A stretch of DNA of 8,846 nucleotides from VBAS01 sp035764525 (GTDB taxonomy: Bacteria; Bacteroidota; Bacteroidia; Chitinophagales; Chitinophagaceae). Of this stretch, positions 1 to 5,797 are shown piece after piece. The notes beneath the pieces were generated by a model that saw only the letters and a list, made by a program, of their open reading frames with translations, ran no database searches and had not been told where the DNA came from. The DNA is taken from NCBI GenBank assembly GCA_035764525.1, contig DASTZB010000240.1, forward strand, positions 1 through 8,846. The letters run 5' to 3'. The translations under genes and the position numbers were made by a program. Position 1 is the first letter of the stretch, and each line of letters opens with the position of its first letter.

Positions 1-2
1 TC

Positions 3-314
3 AATAATGCTTTTTATGCAGTGAATGAAAAAGCAAAACAAAACATTTCAGGGTATGAACCAATCGTTAGAGTATCTTCAGAAAAGGTAAATGGCAAAGT
101 TGAAATAAGAGTAAAGGATAATGGTAATGGCATTCCTCAAAAAGTATTAAATAAAATCTTTCAACCTTTCTTTACCACCAAACCAACAGGACTTGGAACA
201 GGATTAGGCTTATCATTGAGTTATGATATTGTAAAAGCACATGGCGGTGAGTTGAAGGTGGAAACTAATGAAGGGGAGGGGAGTGAGTTTATTATTCAAT
301 TACCCGGTAATTAA
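3..314 (+). CDS. Sensor histidine kinase, C-terminal ATPase part (5' truncated by window)
   Basis: This is the tail of a histidine kinase (HK-A) whose start and sensor lie left of the window. The frame is open from base 3 and begins with NNAFYAV, the end of an N box, so the GTG at 21 is not a start. The visible part is the ATP-binding HATPase_c domain: the G1 box DNGNGIP (Asp codon at 117-119), the F box KIFQPFFTTKP, and the G2 box GLGTGLGL (from 189). It ends in IIQLPGN and a TAA stop. The catalytic motifs look intact. The sequence is a close paralogue of the three complete kinases downstream, differing mainly around codons 10-35. The next kinase starts only 7 nt after the stop, so the two are probably cotranscribed. 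The sensor type and the phosphorylated His cannot be seen. Confidence 0.93.
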   Translation, partial: NNAFYAVNEKAKQNISGYEPIVRVSSEKVNGKVEIRVKDNGNGIPQKVLNKIFQPFFTTKPTGLGTGLGLSLSYDIVKAHGGELKVETNEGEGSEFIIQLPGN

Positions 315-321
315 AACCTTG

Positions 322-2454
322 ATGAAATTGTTTTCAAAAATATTATTGCTTTTATTATTGCCTTCTTCACTTATAGCACAGGATACTACAATAACGATTT
401 CTCCCCAGACAATGAAATCAAATTACACATCATTAGGCGATATTGATGGGTGGTTATTCAGAAAAGGCAACGATATCTCATGGGCAAGAAAAGAAGTAGA
501 TGCTGAGGGTTGGCAAAAAATAAAACCATCACAACTTTCGGGTAAGCTTGCTGATAAAAATGGAAAATTAGAAGGATGGCTGAGAATAAAAATAAAATTA
601 GATCCGGCTTTCAGCGACACAACATTTGACTTGTATATGACCGTATGGGCTGCCTCCGATGTCTATGTAGACGGAAGCCTCCTTTGTACTTTTGGTAACA
701 CAGGGGTAAACGGAAAAGGTTTTGAGGAATACAACCCAAACTACAAACCCCCTCTTCCCTTTAATTTAGAAAAAGGCAATGAACATATTCTCGCTATACA
801 TTTTGTCGATTTTCTTTCTGCCCTGCCACCTTATAACATGAAATCAGAAATGGGAAACAGGATCAGTAGTTTTATCATAATAACAACTCCGGAATTCCGG
901 AAATTTAATCTTGATCTAACCCTGACATTTCATGCTTTCAGAACAATATGGTTAACGGTAAATATAATTCTCTGTCTATTATTCTGGTTATTGGCCTTTC
1001 AAAACCGAAATGAAAAAAATTTTTTCCTCATTGCTGTATACACTACCGTTTATGCATTTGTTATTTATTGCGATCAATCCATACCAACACCGGGTTTTAC
1101 CTATGCTTTTTATGCATTTCTGGATTTAGCCTGGGCGATATTAGTGTCTCTCTCCGGTATTTTCAGCCTGTTATTGATGCTCCGGATATTTAAGCGAAAA
1201 ATAAGTTTATGGTTTAAAATTTCCTTGTGGCTGATCTTTGCTGCAGGCATTACTATTGTATTCTTTCAGAGCTCATATCCACTGATCTTCGAGCTCGGTT
1301 TAATAATAATTAATTATGCTTATTATATTACAACGGCATGGAAAACATTAAAAGGAGCCCAATGGGCCGTAATTGTCGGAATAATACTAGCATTTAGCTT
1401 TGGATTATCATTGGCCACTTCGGGTATCGTGGCGCCAGGAAATTATTCACTCGGGTTATTGCTTGCTACCGGCTTGTTCCTTTCGTCACCATTGTCACTG
1501 TTGGTATATGTTGCCATGCGATTTAAAGAAATAATCAAGGAAGTCCGGGACAATGCAAAACAGGTAGTTCAACTTTCAGAAGAGAAAAAAGAACAAGCAT
1601 TAAATCAGCAAAAGATCTTGCAGGAAGAAGTGAACAGGCAAACGGCAGAAATAAGAACCACGCTGGAAAATCTAAAAGCTACCCAGTCTCAACTTATCCA
1701 ATCTGAAAAAATGGCTTCATTGGGTGAGCTCACTGCAGGCATCGCTCATGAAATTCAGAACCCGTTAAACTTTGTTAATAATTTTTCCGAAGTAAATGAA
1801 GAGTTACTAAAAGAATTAAACGCAGAGGCGGATAAAGGAAACCTGGACGAAGTAAAGGCAATTGCAAAAGATATTACATTCAATTCAGAAAAAATAAATC
1901 ATCACGGTAAAAGGGCCGATGCCATTGTAAAAGGAATGCTCCAGCATTCAAGAACAAGCAGTGGGCAAAGAGAACCAACTGATATTAATGCGTTAGCAGA
2001 AGAATATTTAAGATTATCCTATCATGGTTTGCGTGCAAAGGATAAATCATTTAATGCAACCATGAAAACTGATTTTGATGAAGGCATTGGAAAAATCAAT
2101 ATCATTGCGCAGGATATTGGAAGAGTTGTTCTCAATTTGATCAACAATGCATTTTACGTTGTTGATGAAAAGAAAAAGCAAGTTGGTGATGGATATGAAC
2201 CAACTGTTTCAGTAAGTACAAAGAAAATTAATGGTAAGGTTGAAATAAAAGTTGCAGATAATGGCAACGGTATTCCACAAAAAGTATTGGATAAAATATT
2301 TCAACCATTCTTTACCACTAAACCCACAGGACAAGGAACGGGATTGGGATTGAGTTTGAGTTATGATATTGTAAAAGTACATGGTGGGGAGTTGAAAGTG
2401 GAAACTAAAGAAGGAGAAGGAAGTGAGTTTATTATTCAATTGCCAGTTATCTGA
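322..2454 (+). CDS. 7TM sensor histidine kinase with periplasmic jelly-roll domain (HK-B)
   Basis: Membrane sensor kinase of 710 aa. I chose the ATG at 322 because it begins a clear signal peptide (MKLFSKILLLLLLPSSLIAQ) 7 nt after the previous stop; an in-frame ATG at 268 would add 18 residues overlapping the upstream gene. Residues about 21-200 look like a periplasmic galactose-binding/jelly-roll domain (W..., GWLRIKI, DVYVDGSLLCTFG). Seven hydrophobic segments follow at about 209-400, as in 7TMR-DISM proteins, then a coiled coil (about 410-460). The HisKA domain has the phospho-acceptor H476 in AGIAHEIQNPLNF. HATPase_c shows N609 (NLINNAF), D646 (ADNGNGIP), KIFQPFFTTKP and G670-L677 (GQGTGLGL). 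All catalytic residues are present. The ligand is unknown; the fold suggests a small periplasmic or carbohydrate-like signal. The stop TGA (2452-2454) lies inside the left inverted repeat of the adjacent cassette. Confidence 0.93.
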   Translation: MKLFSKILLLLLLPSSLIAQDTTITISPQTMKSNYTSLGDIDGWLFRKGNDISWARKEVDAEGWQKIKPSQLSGKLADKNGKLEGWLRIKIKLDPAFSDTTFDLYMTVWAASDVYVDGSLLCTFGNTGVNGKGFEEYNPNYKPPLPFNLEKGNEHILAIHFVDFLSALPPYNMKSEMGNRISSFIIITTPEFRKFNLDLTLTFHAFRTIWLTVNIILCLLFWLLAFQNRNEKNFFLIAVYTTVYAFVIYCDQSIPTPGFTYAFYAFLDLAWAILVSLSGIFSLLLMLRIFKRKISLWFKISLWLIFAAGITIVFFQSSYPLIFELGLIIINYAYYITTAWKTLKGAQWAVIVGIILAFSFGLSLATSGIVAPGNYSLGLLLATGLFLSSPLSLLVYVAMRFKEIIKEVRDNAKQVVQLSEEKKEQALNQQKILQEEVNRQTAEIRTTLENLKATQSQLIQSEKMASLGELTAGIAHEIQNPLNFVNNFSEVNEELLKELNAEADKGNLDEVKAIAKDITFNSEKINHHGKRADAIVKGMLQHSRTSSGQREPTDINALAEEYLRLSYHGLRAKDKSFNATMKTDFDEGIGKINIIAQDIGRVVLNLINNAFYVVDEKKKQVGDGYEPTVSVSTKKINGKVEIKVADNGNGIPQKVLDKIFQPFFTTKPTGQGTGLGLSLSYDIVKVHGGELKVETKEGEGSEFIIQLPVI

Positions 2455-2493
2455 ATCACGGATTAATAGGATTAAAAGATTACACAGACTGAT
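2451..2493 (+). repeat. Left imperfect inverted repeat of GxxExxY cassette
   Basis: It begins CTGAATCACGGATT and contains three spaced GATT units (GGATTA, GGATTA, GATTACAC), ending just before the ATG of the GxxExxY gene. It pairs with the reverse complement of 2877-2920. It contains the TGA stop of the upstream kinase at 2452-2454. Confidence 0.65.
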
Positions 2494-2496
2494 AAA

Positions 2497-2874
2497 ATGT
2501 CAGAGTTAAAATATAAAGACACAACAGAAAAAATTATCGGGGCTTCTTTTGAAGTACATAAGTTTCTTGGAAATGGATTTCAAGAGGTGATTTATCAAAG
2601 AGCCTTAGCCTGGGAAGTAACACGGGCGGGACTATCTTGTGCCAGGGAAATTGAACAGGATATATTTTATAAAGAACTAATGGAGCCAATTGGAACAAGA
2701 AGAGCAGACCTTGTTGTAGAAGGAAAGGTGTTAGTAGAGTTGAAGGCAATAATCGAACTTGAGGATGTGCACCTGGCACAAGTGCTGAATTACCTGAAAG
2801 CTTACAGCCTCGAAGTTGGTTTGTTGATCAATTTTGGAAGCAAAAGCTTAACATTTAAAAGACTTGTGCTTTAA
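2497..2874 (+). CDS. GxxExxY protein (PD-(D/E)XK nuclease-like)
   Basis: Small protein of 125 aa, the usual size for the GxxExxY family. The signature is visible as G27-F-Q-E30-V-I-Y33, preceded by IIGASFEVHKFLGN. A nuclease-like core follows: R69-A-D71-L, then V-E81-L-K83-A, matching the spaced D...ExK of PD-(D/E)XK folds (PDDEXK_3 type). No signal peptide or membrane segment is present, so it should be cytosolic. Family function is not established; DNA cleavage or processing is inferred only from the fold. ATG 2497 is preceded by GATAAA, with no Shine-Dalgarno site. The gene is unrelated to the kinases around it and sits alone between inverted repeats, suggesting that it entered the kinase array as a unit. 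Confidence 0.9.
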   Translation: MSELKYKDTTEKIIGASFEVHKFLGNGFQEVIYQRALAWEVTRAGLSCAREIEQDIFYKELMEPIGTRRADLVVEGKVLVELKAIIELEDVHLAQVLNYLKAYSLEVGLLINFGSKSLTFKRLVL

Positions 2875-2876
2875 AA

Positions 2877-2920
2877 TGAAATCAGTGTAATCCAAAAATC
2901 CGTGCAAATCTGTGATTCAG
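2877..2920 (-). repeat. Right imperfect inverted repeat of GxxExxY cassette
   Basis: Read on the minus strand it begins CTGAATCACAGATT, then CGGATT and GGATTACACTGAT, matching the left repeat block by block with small spacing differences. It starts 2 nt after the GxxExxY stop codon and ends 3 nt before homology to kinase C-termini resumes. Confidence 0.65.
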
Positions 2921-2923
2921 ACA

Positions 2924-3020
2924 AGTTATGATATTATAAAAGCACATGGCGGGGAGTTAAAAGTGGAGACAACAGAAGGGAAGCGAATTTTGTTTTACGT
3001 TGCCCGTCAACATTAATTAA
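2924..3020 (+). pseudogene. Remnant of a histidine kinase C-terminus (frameshifted)
   Basis: Reading from 2924 gives SYDIIKAHGGELKVETTEG, the segment just after the G2 box in every kinase of this window. The frame then goes wrong. Shifting frame near 2984 restores a typical ending, SEFCFTLPVNIN, with a TAA stop at 3018-3020. The paralogues have GEGSEF here, so an ancestral GAAGGGGAAGGAAGC probably lost 5 nt within its repeats. The remainder of this kinase (sensor, His box, N, G1 and F boxes) is absent. It is therefore a leftover of a further kinase copy or of a partial duplication, not a gene. It lies between the GxxExxY cassette and HK-C and fills most of that gap. Confidence 0.85.
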
Positions 3021-3028
3021 AAATTAGC

Positions 3029-5377
3029 ATGAGAAAAATTGTGTTTTTGTTAATGGTTATTATGAACTGTACCAATGTGTCGGCACAGTATAAGGTAACA
3101 TTTTCGGTAAAAGAAAACACTTTCAAAAAACATGACAGTATCTATGTTGTCGGCAGTTTCAATAATTGGGATTCGCTGAATAACAACAAATACCTGTTGA
3201 CAAAAAATAAAAATGGTGAGCATTGCATTACTCTTTCGTTAAAACCCGGAACTTATCAATACAAATACCATCGTGGTAATTGGTTTACTGTACAAAAAAA
3301 TTTTGCAGGAGGTGAAATAGATGACAAAGCATTTAAACTTAACAGAGATACTGCTTTGGCTGATACAATTTTTGCATGGAGAGATGAAATAATATCAGAT
3401 AAATGGAACAGTCTTTCAAAGGAAACAGATGATTCCACCCGTTTGTTCGCCTTATATGCTTTGGCGAATATTTATGGATATTTTCCTGAGTGGTACCAAA
3501 TCGATTCTTCGTTGCATTATGTAAGTAAAACCCTGCTTTTGTTGCAGACTATGAAAGCTGAGCCCGGCTATTCTAATAATACTTTAAGAAACGCTACTTT
3601 ATTTTATACGCAGGTTTTATCTGCCGACCTGTTACATTCATTAGGAAATTTTTCTAAGGAACTAGAACTCAGGTTAGACAACCTGTTATTAGCAAAGGAT
3701 CTCAACGATCAATATGCAATTGCAAGTTCTTATTTCGGTGTTGCAAATACTTATGCTTCTGTGCAAGATTATAACAATGCGCTTATTTATGGTAAAAAAT
3801 TAAACGACTATCTTTTACAGAATAGCGGCAATTCCCTCGACTGGCCGGTCTTTTTGCGAGTCCAGGCTTTACGGTCGGTTTCATTTGCATACCTTAACCT
3901 TAACAAATTTGATTCTGCCCTATACTATGCCAACCTGATCGGTGATCTACCAACAACTAAATATTTAAGCACAGCAATAACATGGGAGGATGATTTTAAA
4001 CAATCTTCCATGCATCAGCTCCTTGGAGACATTTATCTCAAAGCAGGCAAGGAATCTCAGGCGTCAGAAAACTATCGATCTGTGTTATCTGTAGGTGGTG
4101 TAGAATCTGAAGGAAAGGTAAGGGCAAGATATGGGCTCGCTATGATCTATTACAAACAGGGCTTGATAGATTCAGCTTTTTTTTATGGGAAAGGATTATT
4201 AAAAAATATAAATGATTCGAAAATCAACCTTCAGAGTCTTGGAACAAATGCAAACTCGATGATCGCAGAAATTGGTCCGTTTGTAGCGGAGTTGTATAGA
4301 ACTATGAATATGCCGGATAAGGCTTACGATTACCTGAAATTAGCTGTTGCCATGAAAGACAGCTTGTTTAATTTGGATAAAACGAGGCAGTTTCAAAATC
4401 TTTCTTTCAATGAATCGCTCAGAGCACAACAACAGGAGCAAGATGTCAAAATAGCAAAACAACAATACCAGTCGAAAGTAAGAACGTATATTTTTATCGG
4501 GGGATTAACGTTGCTAGCCTTGCTTGCCTTTATACTTTACAAGAATAACAGGCAGCAACAAAAAGCAAAAGCAAAGATTGAGAACGCATATGGCGAGTTA
4601 AAATCCACCCAGCAACAACTCATCCAGGCTGAGAAGATGGCTTCGCTTGGTGAGCTAACAGCAGGTATTGCCCATGAAATTCAAAACCCATTGAACTTTG
4701 TAAACAATTTTTCTGAAGTGAATAAAGAGTTAGTTGATGAATTGAAAGGGGAATTGGCAACTGGCAATGTGCAATCGGCAAGTGAAATTTTAAATGACAT
4801 CAAAGACAATTCTGAAAAAATAAATCATCACGGCAAGAGAGCTGATGCGATAGTAAAAGGAATGCTGCAACATTCAAGAAGCAGTTCGGGAGTTAAAGAG
4901 CCAACAGACATCAATGCTTTGTGTGATGAATATCTGAGATTGTCTTATCATGGATTAAGAGCAAAGGATAAATCTTTCAATGCAATCATGAAGACAGATT
5001 TTGATAATAGTATTGGTAAAATAAATGTTGTGCCACAGGAGATTGGAAGAGTAGTTCTCAATTTGATCAATAATGCCTTTTATGCTGTGGATGAAAAGAA
5101 AAAACAAATAGGTGATGGATATGAACCAACCGTTTCAGTAAGTACAAAGAAGATGAATGAGAAAATCGAAATAAAAGTAGCAGACAGTGGAAATGGCATT
5201 CCACAAAAAGTAGTAGACAAAATATTTCAACCATTCTTTACGACCAAACCAACCGGACAAGGAACGGGGTTAGGTCTGAGTTTGAGTTATGATATTATAA
5301 AAGCTCATGGTGGTGAAATAAAAATGGAGACAACCGAAGGGGAAGGAACAGTTTTTTCTGTTATATTGGGTATTTAA
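3029..5377 (+). CDS. Sensor histidine kinase: CBM-like module, TPRs, one TM helix (HK-C)
   Basis: Protein of 782 aa. It starts with a signal peptide (MRKIVFLLMVIMNCTNVSAQ). Residues about 22-120 resemble a starch/glycogen-binding E-set module of the CBM20/CBM48 type: IYVVGSFNNWDS at 38, then GTYQYKYHRGNWFTVQK, NRD and W117. TPR-like helical pairs cover about 130-465 (clear units near 235, 280, 330 and 368). A single TM helix spans about 487-505, followed by a coiled coil. The cytosolic transmitter has the phospho-acceptor H549, N682, D719 (ADSGNGIP), the F box and G743-L750 (GQGTGLGL), all intact. The periplasmic CBM plus TPR input is inferred to sense a glycan or a glycan-bound protein; aromatic binding residues were not tested. 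The ATG follows AAAAATTAGC, with no Shine-Dalgarno site. The stop codon lies in the loop of a hairpin. Confidence 0.92.
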   Translation: MRKIVFLLMVIMNCTNVSAQYKVTFSVKENTFKKHDSIYVVGSFNNWDSLNNNKYLLTKNKNGEHCITLSLKPGTYQYKYHRGNWFTVQKNFAGGEIDDKAFKLNRDTALADTIFAWRDEIISDKWNSLSKETDDSTRLFALYALANIYGYFPEWYQIDSSLHYVSKTLLLLQTMKAEPGYSNNTLRNATLFYTQVLSADLLHSLGNFSKELELRLDNLLLAKDLNDQYAIASSYFGVANTYASVQDYNNALIYGKKLNDYLLQNSGNSLDWPVFLRVQALRSVSFAYLNLNKFDSALYYANLIGDLPTTKYLSTAITWEDDFKQSSMHQLLGDIYLKAGKESQASENYRSVLSVGGVESEGKVRARYGLAMIYYKQGLIDSAFFYGKGLLKNINDSKINLQSLGTNANSMIAEIGPFVAELYRTMNMPDKAYDYLKLAVAMKDSLFNLDKTRQFQNLSFNESLRAQQQEQDVKIAKQQYQSKVRTYIFIGGLTLLALLAFILYKNNRQQQKAKAKIENAYGELKSTQQQLIQAEKMASLGELTAGIAHEIQNPLNFVNNFSEVNKELVDELKGELATGNVQSASEILNDIKDNSEKINHHGKRADAIVKGMLQHSRSSSGVKEPTDINALCDEYLRLSYHGLRAKDKSFNAIMKTDFDNSIGKINVVPQEIGRVVLNLINNAFYAVDEKKKQIGDGYEPTVSVSTKKMNEKIEIKVADSGNGIPQKVVDKIFQPFFTTKPTGQGTGLGLSLSYDIIKAHGGEIKMETTEGEGTVFSVILGI
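4754..4781 (+). repeat. Short GGCAA-rich repeat inside HK-C HisKA domain
   Basis: TTGGCAACTGGCAATGTGCA followed by ATCGGCAAG consists of four spaced (G)GCAA units. It encodes the ELATGNVQSA-type linker between the two dimerisation helices. A matching tract occurs in HK-D at 6647-6675, while HK-B has a different sequence (EADKGNLDEV) at this site. Confidence 0.5.
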
Positions 5378-5389
5378 GAATGCCCAATA
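5364..5389 (+). promoter_or_regulatory. 11-bp hairpin enclosing the HK-C stop codon
   Basis: TATTGGGTATT, loop TAAG, AATGCCCAATA: all 11 positions pair in RNA, counting one U-G wobble. The TAA stop of HK-C (5375-5377) is exactly in the tetraloop. No T-run follows directly, so it is not a textbook intrinsic terminator. It may stabilise the mRNA 3' end, attenuate read-through to the DUF4242 gene, or act as a weak terminator. Confidence 0.45.
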
Positions 5390-5440
5390 GGTACCTCTGC
5401 TTTAACTTTATGATTCGGAAACCAATGTAAAAAATAAAAT

Positions 5441-5713
5441 ATGCCGAAATTCATTATTGAAAGGGAAATCCCTCAAGCCGGAAGCTTTGATATTAAACAC
5501 TTAAAAGAAATTTCAAAAAAGTCAAAAGAAGTCCTTTGTACACTTGGTACAGATATTCAATGGATCCATAGCTATGTAGCGGGAGATAAAATATACTGCA
5601 TCTATATGGCAAAGGATAAAGAGATCCTTTACGAGCACGCAAGGCTCGGTGGCTTCCCTGCAAACTCCATTACGGAAGTATCCAATATTATAGATCCTGA
5701 ATGGGGAGAATGA
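5441..5713 (+). CDS. DUF4242 family protein (possible metal-binding)
   Basis: Compact protein of 90 aa recognised as DUF4242 from the MPKFIIEREIP start, IQWIHSYV (W41, H43), DKIYCIYMA (C53), EHARLGGFPAN (H66) and the IDPEWGE end. The length fits the family, which forms small ferredoxin-like alpha-beta proteins. A Streptomyces member (SCO4226) has been described as nickel-binding; H43, C53 and H66 are candidate ligands here, by inference only. There is no signal peptide or membrane segment, so it should be cytosolic. It lies 63 nt after HK-C and 84 nt before HK-D, on the same strand. Whether it serves the kinases is unknown. ATG 5441 is preceded by an A-rich stretch (AAAAAATAAAAT), as is common in this phylum. 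Confidence 0.88.
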   Translation: MPKFIIEREIPQAGSFDIKHLKEISKKSKEVLCTLGTDIQWIHSYVAGDKIYCIYMAKDKEILYEHARLGGFPANSITEVSNIIDPEWGE

Positions 5714-5756
5714 TCATACTCGTATTTAATTGTCATTATTATTTGATCTCTTGATA

Positions 5757-5768
5757 CGGAAGTTTCCG
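5757..5768. promoter_or_regulatory. Short palindrome upstream of HK-D
   Basis: CGGAAGTTTCCG has 5-bp complementary arms around GT, 29 nt before the ATG of HK-D in the 84-nt gap after the DUF4242 gene. It could be an operator half-site pair, but a palindrome this short may be chance. No second copy was seen upstream of the other genes. Confidence 0.2.
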
Positions 5769-5797
5769 GTCAAATATAATTTTTATAACTGAGGAAT

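Larger units (their letters stand above)
2451..2920. mobile_element. Putative IR-bounded cassette carrying a GxxExxY gene
   Basis: A segment of about 470 bp starts with CTGAATCACGGATT and ends with the near-exact reverse complement AATCTGTGATTCAG. Inside each end, further matching blocks occur in the same order (GGATT, then GATTACAC), so both flanks form imperfect inverted repeats of about 40 nt around a single small gene. The left end begins within the last codons of one kinase and the right end sits 3 nt before a degraded kinase tail. This looks like a discrete insertion or transferable unit. No transposase is encoded, so if mobile it would be non-autonomous or spread by recombination. From memory, genes of this family often have similar GGATTA-rich flanks; this was not checked here. 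Confidence 0.5.

Noticed and set aside
21..23. GTG as start of a small ATPase-domain protein
   Set aside because: The frame continues to the window edge with N-box residues upstream, so this is a truncated kinase.
268..321. Upstream in-frame ATG for HK-B adding 18 residues
   Set aside because: It would overlap the end of HK-A by 47 nt and bury the clear signal peptide that begins at 322.
888..901. Perfect 14-nt palindrome TCCGGAATTCCGGA
   Set aside because: It lies inside the HK-B coding sequence, is isolated, and shows no second copy near a promoter. Probably chance.
5403..5410. TAACTTTA as a Bacteroidota -7 promoter element upstream of the DUF4242 gene
   Set aside because: It matches TAnnTTTG except for the last base, but no TTTG -33 element is at the right distance. 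Too weak in an AT-rich gap.
5733..5745. TATTATTTG-like promoter upstream of HK-D
   Set aside because: Spacing is off by one from TAnnTTTG and no partner -33 box is present.
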